64,000 nt of DNA from Pseudomonas sp. Z8(2022) (GCF_025837155.1 NZ_CP107549.1:4278001-4342000), one strand, 5' to 3'. Positions 8,234-17,940 are shown, counted from the stretch's first letter. Notes: generated by a model from the letters alone, not told the origin. Numbers and translations are program-made.

Positions 8234-9202
8234 TTACAGGCCCAGCTCCTTCATGGTCCTCTCGACCACTTTCGACGGCAGCGGGATGTAGCCATCCTTG
8301 ACCACCACTTCCTGCCCCTGCCTGGACATCACCAGCTTGACGAACTCGGCGTCCAGCGGGCTCAGCGGCTGGTTCGGCGCCTTGTTAACGTACACGTAGA
8401 AGAAGCGCGCCAGCGGGTACTTGCCGGACAGCGCGTTGGTTTCGTTGGCTTCCTCTACCTGGCCGCTCTTGTCCACCAGCGGCACGGCGCGAACGCTGGA
8501 GGTCTTGTAGCCGATACCCGAATAACCGATGGCGTTCAGGGTGCTGGAGATCGACTGCACCACGGAAGCCGAACCCGGCTGCTCGTTGACGTTGGCTTTG
8601 AAGTCGCCTTTGCACAGAGCCTCTTCCTTGAAGTAGCCGTAGGTGCCGGATACCGAGTTACGACCGAACAGCTGGATCGGCTTGTTCGCCCACTCGCCAC
8701 TCAGGCCGACGTCACCCCAGGTTCTCAGGTCCTTGTCTTCACCGCACAGACGGGTGCTGGAGAAGATCGCGTCGACCTGCTGCATGGTCAGCGACTGGAT
8801 CGGGTTGTCCTTGTGCACGAACACGGCCAGGGCGTCGATGGCCACCGGAACGGCGGTGGGCTTGTAGCCGTATTTCTCCTCGAAGGCCTGGATCTCGCTG
8901 TCCTTCATCGGACGGCTCATCGGCCCCATATTGGCGGTGCCTTCGGTCAGCGCGGGTGGCGCAGTGGAGGAACCGGCGGCCTGGATCTGGATGTTTACGT
9001 TGGGGTAGTTCTTCTTGAACTCTTCTGCCCACAGGGTCATCAGGTTGGCCAGCGAGTCGGAGCCGACGCTGGACAGGTTGCCCGATACACCGGAAGTCTT
9101 TTCATAGGTCGGCAGAGCCGGGTCGACGGCGGCTACAGCAGATACGGCGCTTACGCCGGCGGCGGCGAAAGTCAGGGCCGCCATCAAACGCTTCAGTTTC
9201 AT
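8234..9202 (-). CDS. pstS: Periplasmic phosphate-binding protein PstS
   Basis: Substrate-binding component of the Pst importer, 322 aa. A signal peptide (about 1-24, MKLKRLMAALTFAAAGVSAVSA) leads into a PstS-type fold with the phosphate-contact patterns SVGSDSL, AAGSSTAP and GRNSVSGTYGYF. A strong ribosome site (AGGAG) precedes the start. It is the first gene of the cluster, with its own multi-site Pho promoter upstream and a stem-loop downstream; a higher expression level than the membrane subunits is therefore expected. In P. aeruginosa PstS can also appear outside the cell, which cannot be judged here. Confidence 0.97.
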   Translation of the reverse strand: MKLKRLMAALTFAAAGVSAVSAVAAVDPALPTYEKTSGVSGNLSSVGSDSLANLMTLWAEEFKKNYPNVNIQIQAAGSSTAPPALTEGTANMGPMSRPMKDSEIQAFEEKYGYKPTAVPVAIDALAVFVHKDNPIQSLTMQQVDAIFSSTRLCGEDKDLRTWGDVGLSGEWANKPIQLFGRNSVSGTYGYFKEEALCKGDFKANVNEQPGSASVVQSISSTLNAIGYSGIGYKTSSVRAVPLVDKSGQVEEANETNALSGKYPLARFFYVYVNKAPNQPLSPLDAEFVKLVMSRQGQEVVVKDGYIPLPSKVVERTMKELGL

Positions 9203-9247
9203 GCCTTGCTCCTAGCAGATAGTGTTGTGTCGGATGGAACGGGCCCA

Positions 9248-9303
9248 AGTATCTGCAGGCCGTGTGAACACTGTATGAAACGAATGTGACAGTTGAATGA
9301 ACG
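9248..9303 (-). promoter_or_regulatory. pstS promoter with four tandem PhoB half-sites
   Basis: Reading the minus strand from 9303, four 7-base half-sites recur every 11 bases: CGTTCAT (9303-9297), CTGTCAC (9292-9286), GTTTCAT (9281-9275) and TGTTCAC (9270-9264). Ten bases after the last comes GATACT (9253-9248) as a -10 element, the same geometry as at pstC. Two complete Pho boxes in tandem would explain strong PhoB-dependent induction of pstS. Confidence 0.75.
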
Positions 9304-9419
9304 TCGACAACGTTTCGCTTTGGCAGAGAAAGGCGCTTCGGTGAAAGGCGGGTTGATACCGGACTGGCAAATACGTGTGTGCTTTCTGTGCTGGCACTAT
9401 CCGTTAGCGCGTGCGCTGA

Positions 9420-9715
9420 GCGTTTAGGTTTCGCCCCTTACGGGCGACTCACTTTCTTTGCTTGTGCAAAGAAAGTAAGCAAAGAAACACACCCCTGCAT
9501 ACGGCCCCGGCTGCGCCGGGGTTCCCTCGCGCCATCACCGCTCCAGGGGCACGCCGTGAAGGGCCATCCCTGGCCCATCACGGCTCTCGCGACATCCATG
9601 TCGCTCAACCCCTTCCACGGCGATTTCACTCGGCCTCCTGAAGGGGACTTGGGTGTCGTCTGTGCGAACGCAGCCTAAGAGCAAAAGCAAAAGCAGACGC
9701 CGTCGAGCTTGAGTT
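9420..9715. repeat. Dispersed Pseudomonas intergenic repeat, non-coding
   Basis: The 653-base gap between pstS and the next gene contains no convincing gene. Its core shows an 11-base perfect inverted repeat ACTTTCTTTGC with GCAAAGAAAGT (9451-9461, 9466-9476, loop TTGT), a preceding CGCCC/GGGCG hairpin, and a downstream AGCAAAAGCAAAAGC tract (about 9680). I recall this arrangement as a common intergenic repeat in Pseudomonas genomes that is often mis-annotated as small proteins. Open frames here lack ribosome sites and coding-like composition. Confidence 0.55.
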
Positions 9716-9804
9716 TGTGAAAGTCTTGCAAGCTCGCGATACGGTCCCGTCAGGAAGAAAAGCCATCGTCAGCACACACGTATTTGCCAGTCCGGTCTGC
9801 CCAA

Positions 9805-9838
9805 CAAAAAGCCCCCGCACGCATCGCGCGCAGGGGCT
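9805..9838 (-). terminator. Rho-independent terminator
   Basis: Inverted repeat AGCCCC(C)GC...GCAGGGGCT followed, on the minus strand, by a run of T (9809-9805). It lies 18 bases beyond the stop of the DUF2383-type gene that ends at 9856. Confidence 0.75.
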
Positions 9839-9855
9839 CGTAACAGCGCCAGTGA

Positions 9856-10290
9856 CTACTGCATGTTCTGCTTCAGCGCACGCATGCGCTCATGGCAGGC
9901 ACGCACCTTCGGCATTTCCACGGCCAGCAACACACGGACATCCTCTTCGGCGCTTTCCAGCGCATCCTCGAAGGCATGCAGGATACGGTCTTCCGCTTCC
10001 TCCAGCTGCGCGACGTAGGCGGCGTCTTCATCCTTGGCCAGGGTTGCGCGGGTATCCGCGTAGAACTGGCGCAGCTTGCCCAACATGGTGCCGCCGGACG
10101 CCGGCTCGGTCTGATTGGCCGCCACCTTGACGCTCAGCGCATTGATCACCTGGGTCTTGGCGCGCACCATGTCGCGAAACAGCGCCTGCAGACGGACATC
10201 ACCGACCTCGTCGTGGGCATGCTCGTAAAAGCGCTTGCCGTCACGGGTGATTTCGATCAATTCATTGAGTTGTGCGGTCTTGCTGCTCAT
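9856..10290 (-). CDS. PA2169-type four-helix-bundle protein (DUF2383)
   Basis: Soluble helical protein of 144 aa with the pattern of the DUF2383/PA2169 family: LNELIEITRDGKRFYEHAHDEV at the N terminus, a middle helix with FRDMVRAKTQVINAL, and a C-terminal helix rich in acidic residues (LEEAEDRILHAFEDALESAEED). The family is ferritin-like in fold but of unknown biochemical role and is often seen among stress-responsive Pseudomonas genes. The start is supported by GGAGAG upstream, and a terminator follows the stop. It is 67 bases downstream of the BON-domain gene and may share its transcript. Confidence 0.8.
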   Translation of the reverse strand: MSSKTAQLNELIEITRDGKRFYEHAHDEVGDVRLQALFRDMVRAKTQVINALSVKVAANQTEPASGGTMLGKLRQFYADTRATLAKDEDAAYVAQLEEAEDRILHAFEDALESAEEDVRVLLAVEMPKVRACHERMRALKQNMQ

Positions 10291-10357
10291 GGATTCTCTC
10301 CTTGGCTATGGGACTTGCGGGTCAGCGACCGCTCCAGCGGCTGCTGTTGCTTTGAAT

Positions 10358-11188
10358 TCAGCTGTTGATGAGCAGGGCATCGGCGTCCACACCACGCACA
10401 CCGCGGATGTTGCGGGCGATCTCCACCGCCAGGCGTTTCTCGGCGCTGCTCAGCACGCTGCCGCGCAGACTGACCAGACCGTCGTCGGTGTTCACCGTGA
10501 TGTTGATGGCATCCAGGTTGCGGCTATAGAGGAAACTCGCCTTGACCTTGCTGGTGATCCAGGCGTCGCTGATCTCCTCGCGCGCCTCTTCGAGGGTGGT
10601 CTGCACTTCGCTGCTACTGCTGTCTGCCGTGCTGATGCTGAGGTGGTTGAACACCTCACGCACGCCATCGGTGTTGGCCGCCAACTGGCCCGCCAGCTCC
10701 TTGGCCGCCGGCGTCTGTGCATGACCGCTCAGGGTGATGTTGCCGGTCTCGCTCTTGACCTGAATGTCCAGGCCGCGGGTATTGCTGTTCCACAGCAGCT
10801 TGGACTTGACCGTGGCGGCGAGGCTGGCGTCCTCGAGCCGCTGCACCATGGCGGGCGGATTGTCCTCGACGGCGTCACTGCCGACTGCAATGCGATTGTC
10901 CACCGAGTCGATGCCCTCTATGCTCAGCGCCACCTGCTCGGCCAGGTCCTTCTGCACGTCGTTCTCGACCTTGCCCTCGAGGGTGGCGACACCATCCTCC
11001 ACTTCGGCCTTGAGCTTGAACGGGTTGAGATGGCGGTTGAGGGCGAAGGCGGTCCAGATCGAGCCTTCCTGGCGTGCGGCTTCCAGCTGCGCAGCCGACG
11101 CAGCTTCGGCGGCCTGGCTGGCCAGCGGCAAGAGGCCGAGCAACAGCGTCGTGCTGACGGCCAGCATCAGGGGTTTGAACGGGGGCAT
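10358..11188 (-). CDS. Exported triple BON-domain protein (OsmY-like)
   Basis: Predicted periplasmic protein of 276 aa. A signal peptide (about 1-26, ending ASQAAEA) is followed by three BON-like domains at about 45-105 (LKAEVEDGVATLEGKVEN), 120-185 (DIQVKSETGNITLSGHAQT) and 208-275 (ITVNTDDGLVSLRGSVLSS). BON domains are thought to bind lipid or membrane surfaces, and related proteins such as OsmY respond to osmotic stress. The ribosome site AGGAG lies 7 bases upstream of the ATG. The 210-base upstream region shared with divergent algB is AT-rich near 11240-11285 and contains a hairpin (11294-11317). A specific function cannot be assigned. Confidence 0.82.
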   Translation of the reverse strand: MPPFKPLMLAVSTTLLLGLLPLASQAAEAASAAQLEAARQEGSIWTAFALNRHLNPFKLKAEVEDGVATLEGKVENDVQKDLAEQVALSIEGIDSVDNRIAVGSDAVEDNPPAMVQRLEDASLAATVKSKLLWNSNTRGLDIQVKSETGNITLSGHAQTPAAKELAGQLAANTDGVREVFNHLSISTADSSSSEVQTTLEEAREEISDAWITSKVKASFLYSRNLDAINITVNTDDGLVSLRGSVLSSAEKRLAVEIARNIRGVRGVDADALLINS

Positions 11189-11293
11189 GATTCACTCCTG
11201 TTCGTGAGACGGTACGAGGAATCTCGCAAGCCCCATGCCAGCCAGGAAAAAAGAAGAAAATCGCGTAAAAACAAACAGTTAAGAAAAGGTCGG

Positions 11294-11352
11294 GCACCCT
11301 GCCTGCATGCAGGGTGCAGTATCTGCGCAGTCACGCCGTGCAACTTGCACGG
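11294..11352. promoter_or_regulatory. Two palindromes in the algB upstream region
   Basis: A hairpin GCACCCTGC/GCAGGGTGC (11294-11302, 11309-11317) is followed by a near-perfect palindrome CCGTGCAA-C-TTGCACGG (11336-11352) with TTTTT after it. The second ends 46 bases before the algB start. Its core CGTGCAA-N-TTGCACG recurs at 15326-15340, which suggests a regulator site, although hairpin plus T-run also allows a terminator. Confidence 0.5.
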
Positions 11353-11398
11353 TTTTTACCTGACTAAGCTGCATTGACCAGCGAGACGGAGCACAAAC

Positions 11399-12751
<1,353 letters not shown>

Positions 12752-12763
12752 CATGGGATCTCC

Positions 12764-14560
12764 ATGAAGCTGTCGATGAAGCTTCGCACACGCCTGTTCC
12801 TCAGCATTTCCGCACTGATCACCGTGGCGTTGCTGGGCCTGCTGCTCGGTCTGTTCAGCGTCACCCAGGTAACGCGCAGCCAGAGTGAGCTGAACCAGAG
12901 CGGTTTCACCGCCGTGCAGCTCGGCCAGAAGCTGCGCCAGCATCTGGGCGACGAGCTGATCCTGCTGCTCAGCGAGAACCCTGACCCCGAAAACCTCGCG
13001 CGGGTGCGCGAGGGATTCCGCACCACCCTCGCCGAAGGCCTCGAAGCGAATCTCGGTACGCACTACCAGCTGGGCCTCGAGGAGGCCGCCAGGCTCTACG
13101 ATCAGATGGAAGAGGCCGCCGCCAGCGCAACGCCCGAAGGCCAGACGCCGCACAATCTGGGCGCCCACAGCGCCTTTACCGAGGCATTCCAGCGCCTGCG
13201 CAACCACCTGCTCGCCGAGCAGGACAGGATCGTCGGATGGGTCATCGAGGCCGAGAAGAAGTCTGGCGAGCGCTCGCAGCTGATTGCCGGACTACTGGTG
13301 CTGACCGGCCTGGCCGTGCTGGCGATCGGCGTACTCACCGCCCATGGCATTGCGCGCCGCTTCGGCGCTCCCATCGACATGCTGGCCCGTGCAGCCGACC
13401 AGATCGGCCAGGGCAAATACGATGTGGTGCTGCCGGTATCGCCAGTGGTGGAACTGGCAGTGCTGAGCCGTCGCTTCGGCCTGATGACCCAGGCGCTGCG
13501 TGAATACCACTCGAGCAACCTGCATCAGCTGCTCAGCAGCGAAGGCCGGCTGAAAGCCGTGCTCGACAGCATCGACGATGGCCTGGTCATCCTCGACAAC
13601 CAGGGCCGGATCGAGCACGCCAACCCGGTGGCACTGCGCCAGTTGTCCTGGCAGGCCGATATCCTCGGCCAGCCGATCGGCCCGCGGCTGCCGAACCATG
13701 CCGTCGACGAGGCCTTGCACCAGGTGCTGGCCGGAGAGCTGCTGCACGAGCCCCCTGCCGATCTGCAGATCGAACGCAACGGCGAAACCCGCCTGCTGGC
13801 CTGGGCACTGACTCCTGTCCAGGTCAGTGAGGGAGACAGCGTGGGCGCGGTGATGGTGCTGCGTGACGTCACCAAGCAGCGCGCCTTCGAGCGCGTGCGC
13901 AGCGAGTTCATTCTGCGCGCCTCGCATGAGCTGCGCACGCCGATCACCGGCATGCACATGGCCTTCAGCCTGTTGCGCGAGCGCCTGACGCTGCCGCCCG
14001 GCGGCCGCGAACAGGAGCTGATGCGCACCGTCGACGAGGAGATGCACCGCCTGGTGCAGTTGATCAACGACCTGCTCAATTTCTCGCGCTACCAGAACGG
14101 CGTGCAGACCCTGCAGCGCCGTCCCTGCAACCTGGCCGAGTTGATCCGCCAGACGCCGCCGCGCTTTGCCGAGCGGTGCGCGGAGCGGGAAGTGACGCTG
14201 GCCTGCGAAATCCATGAACCACTGCCGCACCTCAGCGTGGATACCGCACAGCTGGAGCGCCTGCTCGACAATCTGGTCGACAACGCCCTGCGCTACAGCA
14301 ACCCCGGCGACGAGGTACGACTACGCATACGTCGCCAGGCCGAGCAGGTCATCGTCAGTGTCCAGGACCAGGGCGAGGGCATCCCCTTCGAGCAGCAGGC
14401 GCGTATCTTCGAGCCCTTCGTTCAGGCCGGCCGACGCAAGGGCGGCGTTGGTCTGGGTCTGGCCCTGGCGCGGGAAATCGCGCAACTGCACGGCGGCCAG
14501 CTCAAGGTGCACTCGCGCCCGGGAGAAGGCGCCAACTTCTACTTCAGCCTGCCGGTCTGA
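12764..14560 (+). CDS. kinB: Sensor histidine kinase KinB
   Basis: Membrane histidine kinase of 598 aa for AlgB. Two membrane segments (about 11-34 and 168-190) bracket a helical periplasmic sensor, followed by HAMP (about 190-245), a PAS-like domain (about 250-360), the phospho-acceptor helix with H388 in RASHELRTPITG, and a catalytic domain with N, G1 and G2 boxes (NALRY, DQGEGIP, GGVGLGLALA). Length and order match KinB of P. aeruginosa, which also acts as a phosphatase on AlgB. It is 13 bases downstream of algB, and a bidirectional terminator follows. Confidence 0.93.
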   Translation: MKLSMKLRTRLFLSISALITVALLGLLLGLFSVTQVTRSQSELNQSGFTAVQLGQKLRQHLGDELILLLSENPDPENLARVREGFRTTLAEGLEANLGTHYQLGLEEAARLYDQMEEAAASATPEGQTPHNLGAHSAFTEAFQRLRNHLLAEQDRIVGWVIEAEKKSGERSQLIAGLLVLTGLAVLAIGVLTAHGIARRFGAPIDMLARAADQIGQGKYDVVLPVSPVVELAVLSRRFGLMTQALREYHSSNLHQLLSSEGRLKAVLDSIDDGLVILDNQGRIEHANPVALRQLSWQADILGQPIGPRLPNHAVDEALHQVLAGELLHEPPADLQIERNGETRLLAWALTPVQVSEGDSVGAVMVLRDVTKQRAFERVRSEFILRASHELRTPITGMHMAFSLLRERLTLPPGGREQELMRTVDEEMHRLVQLINDLLNFSRYQNGVQTLQRRPCNLAELIRQTPPRFAERCAEREVTLACEIHEPLPHLSVDTAQLERLLDNLVDNALRYSNPGDEVRLRIRRQAEQVIVSVQDQGEGIPFEQQARIFEPFVQAGRRKGGVGLGLALAREIAQLHGGQLKVHSRPGEGANFYFSLPV

Positions 14561-14595
14561 GGTCTGCGCCTTGTAGCAGGCTGATGACCGGCCAA

Positions 14596-14626
14596 TAAAA
14601 AACGCCGCGATCTTCGCGGCGTTTTT
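14596..14626. terminator. Bidirectional terminator between kinB and the opposing gene
   Basis: Stem CGCCGCGA/TCGCGGCG (14602-14609, 14613-14620) flanked by six A on the left and six T on the right. It can end both the algB-kinB transcript and the opposing one from the gene ending at 14651. Confidence 0.9.
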
Positions 14627-14650
14627 TATTGCTTCGGTGCCGAATCAGGC

Positions 14651-14839
14651 TCAGCGCAGGACCGGATCGAACTTGATGCGACGCCCGGCCAGCAGCGCTA
14701 CCAGGAAACCCAGGCCGAAAACCACGCTGGCCCCCTTGAGCAGCATGGCGACCCCTTCCTGCTCCAGGCCCGGGCTCAACCAAAGCGCGGCCAGGCTGGC
14801 CAGGGTCATGATCAACAACAGGATGGCACTTCTGGACAT
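14651..14839 (-). CDS. Small two-segment membrane protein, hypothetical
   Basis: Predicted inner-membrane protein of 62 aa with two hydrophobic segments (about 4-22 and 33-52) and a basic tail (GRRIKFDPVLR). I do not recognise a family. The start has GGAG upstream, and it begins 18 bases after the stop of the upstream exported-protein gene, so the two probably share a transcript that ends at the terminator 14596-14626. A small hypothetical gene also sits beside algB in P. aeruginosa, as I recall, but similarity was not tested. Confidence 0.65.
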   Translation of the reverse strand: MSRSAILLLIMTLASLAALWLSPGLEQEGVAMLLKGASVVFGLGFLVALLAGRRIKFDPVLR

Positions 14840-14857
14840 GGCTGGACTCCTTGTCGG

Positions 14858-15169
14858 TCAGAACACCCAGCGCGGGGTGCTGTTGGCGGGGCGGGATTCA
14901 CGATTTGCGCCTTCGGCACCGCCTTCGTCGGAAATGCGCAACCACTGGGCGTCGTCACCAATGGTGCCGGCAGCGCGAGCAGACTGGGTGCGCGCCTCGG
15001 CAGACCCGTTCGGCTGCAGATCGGCGCGGGACTCCCACATCGGCGAGTTGGAAAAGCTGAATTCGGCTGTCTTGGCAACAGCGTCAGCCGAATCACTGAA
15101 ATCATTGGCGTAAACCCCGCCGACCAGAAATGCAGAGACGCAGAACAGGCTCAGTCGGATAATGTACAT
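14858..15169 (-). CDS. Small exported hypothetical protein
   Basis: Protein of 103 aa with an N-terminal signal peptide (about 1-21, ending GVYAN) and a polar, probably disordered remainder rich in S, A, E and R, with no motif I recognise. The gene has a clear start (ATGTACATTATCCG) preceded by GGAGAAGCGCC, and an unusually AT-rich upstream region (15190-15300) suited to a promoter. It leads a two-gene unit with the 62-aa membrane protein. Coding potential is supported by the signal peptide and ribosome site only. Confidence 0.6.
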   Translation of the reverse strand: MYIIRLSLFCVSAFLVGGVYANDFSDSADAVAKTAEFSFSNSPMWESRADLQPNGSAEARTQSARAAGTIGDDAQWLRISDEGGAEGANRESRPANSTPRWVF

Positions 15170-15325
15170 GGCGCTTCTCCATAGCAGGTCAGTCGGGGGT
15201 TTACATGACTGATTTTGCAGCGCTCATGCCAATCTCAAAAAATAAAAATATCCTTATAAATCAATAGCTTACAAAGACATAGTTCCTCAACCCCCATGCA
15301 CTTTGCAAGATGCCCCATTGTGACA

Positions 15326-15340
15326 CGTGCAAATTGCACG
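15326..15340. promoter_or_regulatory. Palindrome CGTGCAA-A-TTGCACG
   Basis: Perfect 7-base inverted repeat around one base, immediately beyond the stop of the REC-kinase gene and about 157 bases upstream of the exported-protein gene at 15169. It is nearly identical to the palindrome upstream of algB (11336-11352). There is no T-run in the direction of the kinase gene, so an operator fits better than a terminator. Confidence 0.45.
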
Positions 15341-15341
15341 A

Positions 15342-16529
15342 TCATTCACGGCGCGGCAGCACGACACTGAAGCAGGAGCCCTCACCAAGACGGCTGGTCA
15401 GTTCGATACGGCCACCATGGGCCTGAACGATCTGTTCGCTGATGAACAGGCCGAGCCCCAGCCCCTGAGCGACGCTGGTACCGGATACGCGTTCGAACTG
15501 CTCGAAAACCCGTCGCTGGTCAGCTTCAGAGATCCCCACCCCCTGATCCCTCACCTCGGCGCGAATCATCTCGCCCTCGGCACGGACCCGTACCGACACC
15601 GGTTTGCCAGCACCATAGCGCAAGGCGTTGGTCAGCAGATTGGCCAGGACCTGCTCGATGCGGAACTCGTCCATCATCACCGGCGCCGGCCCTTCCACAT
15701 GCAGTTCGATATGGCTGCCGGTACTGGCGAACTGTGCAGCCAGGGCCTCGACCACGCTGCCGGCGAGCACACCGAGATCACCCGGCTGCGGCCTCACGGA
15801 AAGCTTGCCGGTACGGATACGCGAAATATCCAGCATGTCGTCGATCAGGCGGCTCAGGCTGCGAATCTGCCGCTCGTCGCGGGCGACCATCTCCCGCAGC
15901 TTGTCGGCGGTGAAGGCGTCCATGCGCCCCTGTTCCAGGCGCAGCCGGCGCAGTTGCACATCGAGGATCAGGCCGTTGAGCGGCGTACGCAGCTCGTGCG
16001 AGGCGATGGACATGAACACGTCGCGCATCTCCACCGCCTTCTGCAGCTCGGCCTGTGTCTCACGCAACTCGGCAAGCAACGCCTCCTGCTCGCGGCGCGC
16101 GGCCTCGACCACCTCCAGCTGCATGCTCAGCGCCTTGCGGTGGCGGTAGAGGTCGACGAACATCGCCACCTTGCTGCGCACCTCGAAGGGCGACAGCGGC
16201 TTGTGCAGGAAGTCCACCGCGCCGCTCTCGTAACCACGAAAGGCGTAGTCCATATCGCGCCCGACGGCGCTGACGAAGATGATCGGAATGTGCTTGGTCT
16301 TCTCCGTTCCGCGCATCAGCTCGGCCAGCTCGAAGCCGTTCATGCCCGGCATCTTCACGTCGAGAATGGCCAGGGCGAACTCATGCTCGAGCAGCAGCGA
16401 CAGCGCCTCATCGGCACCGCTGGCCTCGAACACGGTGCGGTCCTCACTCTGGATCAGTGAGCGCAGTGCCAGCAGATTTTCCGGCAGATCGTCGACGATC
16501 AGTACCTTGGCTTCAATCTTCCTTAACAT
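15342..16529 (-). CDS. Response regulator-histidine kinase hybrid (REC-HisKA-HATPase)
   Basis: Soluble signalling protein of 395 aa: receiver (about 7-125, D57 in LAILDVKMPG, lysine in HKPL), a helical linker (about 130-168), HisKA with H178 in SIASHELRTPLNG, and a catalytic domain (about 275-393, NALRY, DQGVGIS, GLGLGLFI). It has no membrane segment, so input probably comes by phosphotransfer to the receiver, plausibly from the large hybrid kinase in the same operon. Its start overlaps the cheB stop by 7 bases, which implies translational coupling. It is the last gene of the four-gene operon 21452-15342. Confidence 0.88.
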   Translation of the reverse strand: MLRKIEAKVLIVDDLPENLLALRSLIQSEDRTVFEASGADEALSLLLEHEFALAILDVKMPGMNGFELAELMRGTEKTKHIPIIFVSAVGRDMDYAFRGYESGAVDFLHKPLSPFEVRSKVAMFVDLYRHRKALSMQLEVVEAARREQEALLAELRETQAELQKAVEMRDVFMSIASHELRTPLNGLILDVQLRRLRLEQGRMDAFTADKLREMVARDERQIRSLSRLIDDMLDISRIRTGKLSVRPQPGDLGVLAGSVVEALAAQFASTGSHIELHVEGPAPVMMDEFRIEQVLANLLTNALRYGAGKPVSVRVRAEGEMIRAEVRDQGVGISEADQRRVFEQFERVSGTSVAQGLGLGLFISEQIVQAHGGRIELTSRLGEGSCFSVVLPRRE

Positions 16530-17134
16530 GGCGGAGCATCCAGTTCGGCCAGCAACAGGCGCATGGCATTGATAGACAGGAGAAAGTCCGGTTTGAACAG
16601 CGCCAGCGCGGCATTCGGCATGGTGGGCACCTGCGCGTCGGCCGGCTCCTGCACCAGCGTAAGACCACCGGCCTTGTGAATGGCCAGCAGGCCGGCGGCG
16701 CCATCCTCGTTGGCGCCGGTGAGCAGCGCAGCCGCCAGCTGATCACCGTAGGCATCGGCCGCGGACTCGAAAAGAATGTCGATGGACGGCCGCGAGAAAT
16801 GTCGCGGCTCCTCACGGCTGAGGGAGAAGCAGCGCTCGGTTTCGATGGACAGGTGGTAACCCGCCGGCGCCACGTAGACCATGCCGGGGCGCAGGTATTC
16901 CTTGTCCTCGGCCTCCTTGGCCGGCAATTTCAGGCGCCGCGCCAGCAGATCGGCGAGCAGACTGTCGCTGCGATCCGGCTGATGCAGCAGGCACACCACC
17001 GGCAGTCGGTAGTCCGGCGGCAGGTCTTCGAGCAGCCCCAGCAGCGCTTCCACCCCGCCGGCCGAGGCGCCAATCAGCAGTGCCCGCAGCGGTGCACGAA
17101 CCTGGCCGCGCAGCTTGATTCGTTGGCCGTTCAT
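16523..17134 (-). CDS. CheB-type protein-glutamate methylesterase lacking a receiver
   Basis: Protein of 203 aa made only of the CheB methylesterase domain. The catalytic triad is visible: S24 in GASAGG, H51 in LLHQPD and D144 in GANEDGAAG. Standard CheB has an N-terminal receiver that gates the esterase; none is present, so activity would not be controlled by phosphorylation in cis. The start MNGQRIKL overlaps the cheR stop by 4 bases (ATGA); the frame is open 60 codons upstream but inside cheR. No chemoreceptor, CheA or CheW gene is in the window, so the methylated partner is unknown. Confidence 0.85.
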   Translation of the reverse strand: MNGQRIKLRGQVRAPLRALLIGASAGGVEALLGLLEDLPPDYRLPVVCLLHQPDRSDSLLADLLARRLKLPAKEAEDKEYLRPGMVYVAPAGYHLSIETERCFSLSREEPRHFSRPSIDILFESAADAYGDQLAAALLTGANEDGAAGLLAIHKAGGLTLVQEPADAQVPTMPNAALALFKPDFLLSINAMRLLLAELDAPPC

Positions 17135-17940
17135 CGTTTGCGGAAAATCCGCTCGGGCCGCGATACCGCCTCGAACTGCTGGGCATAGGCGGAGAAGTCC
17201 AGGCTTTCCTTGCTGCCCAGGCCGAGAAAGCCACGGTGACAGAGGGACTCGTGGAACAGGCCGAGCGCGCGGTCCTGCAGGTCGCGGTTGAAATAGATCA
17301 GCACGTTGCGGCACGAGACCAGATGGGTTTCGGCGAACACGCTGTCGGTGGCCAGGCTGTGGTCGGCGAAGGTCACGTTGGCCCGCAGCGACTTGTCGAA
17401 CAGCACGCGGTCATAGGCTTCCGAGTAGTAGTCGGAGAACGCCCGCTTGCCGCCGGAGAGTTGGTAGTTCTGGGTGTAGGTGCGCAGATTGTCGAGGGCA
17501 AAGATGCCCTGTTCGGCCTTTTCCAGCGAATGTGGATTGATGTCGGTGGCGTAGATCATGGTGCGCTCCAGCAGGCCTTCCTCATGCAGCAGGATGGCCA
17601 GGGAGTACACCTCCTCGCCGGTGCTGCAGCCGGCCACCCAGACCTTCAGTGAGGGGTAGGTGTGCAGCAGCGGCACCACCTGCTGGCGCAGGGCGAGAAA
17701 GTAGCCGGGGTCGCGGAACATCTCGCTGACCGGGATGGTGAGGTACTGCAACAGCTGCATGAAGGCCTGCGGCTCGTGCAGGATGCGTTCCTGCAACGCC
17801 GAGATGGTCGGGCAGTCGAGCTGCACCTGTGCCTGGCGCACGCGGCGCTTGAGCGAGGCTTTCGAGTAATCGCGAAAGTCGTAGCTGTATCGCAGGTAGA
17901 TCGCCTCGATCAGCAGGCGCAGCTCTATTTCATCAGGCAT
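17131..17940 (-). CDS. CheR-type protein-glutamate methyltransferase
   Basis: SAM-dependent methyltransferase of 269 aa. The N-terminal helical CheR domain (about 5-70) precedes the SAM-binding motif VWVAGCSTGEE (100-110), the ATDIN motif (ATDINPHSLEKA) and the C-terminal RNVLIYFN motif. The start MPDEIEL overlaps the hybrid-kinase stop by one base (TGATG), a coupling arrangement; an ATG nine codons upstream is possible. Chemotaxis CheR methylates glutamates of chemoreceptors. Here the gene is locked between a hybrid kinase and a CheB domain, which suggests the kinase or a remote receptor as substrate. That is an inference. Confidence 0.87.
   Translation of the reverse strand: MPDEIELRLLIEAIYLRYSYDFRDYSKASLKRRVRQAQVQLDCPTISALQERILHEPQAFMQLLQYLTIPVSEMFRDPGYFLALRQQVVPLLHTYPSLKVWVAGCSTGEEVYSLAILLHEEGLLERTMIYATDINPHSLEKAEQGIFALDNLRTYTQNYQLSGGKRAFSDYYSEAYDRVLFDKSLRANVTFADHSLATDSVFAETHLVSCRNVLIYFNRDLQDRALGLFHESLCHRGFLGLGSKESLDFSAYAQQFEAVSRPERIFRKR

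Noticed and set aside
9379..9678. 99-aa frame in the pstS upstream gap
   Set aside because: Lies in the dispersed repeat, lacks a ribosome site, and its N-terminal part follows the repeat hairpin rather than a protein pattern.
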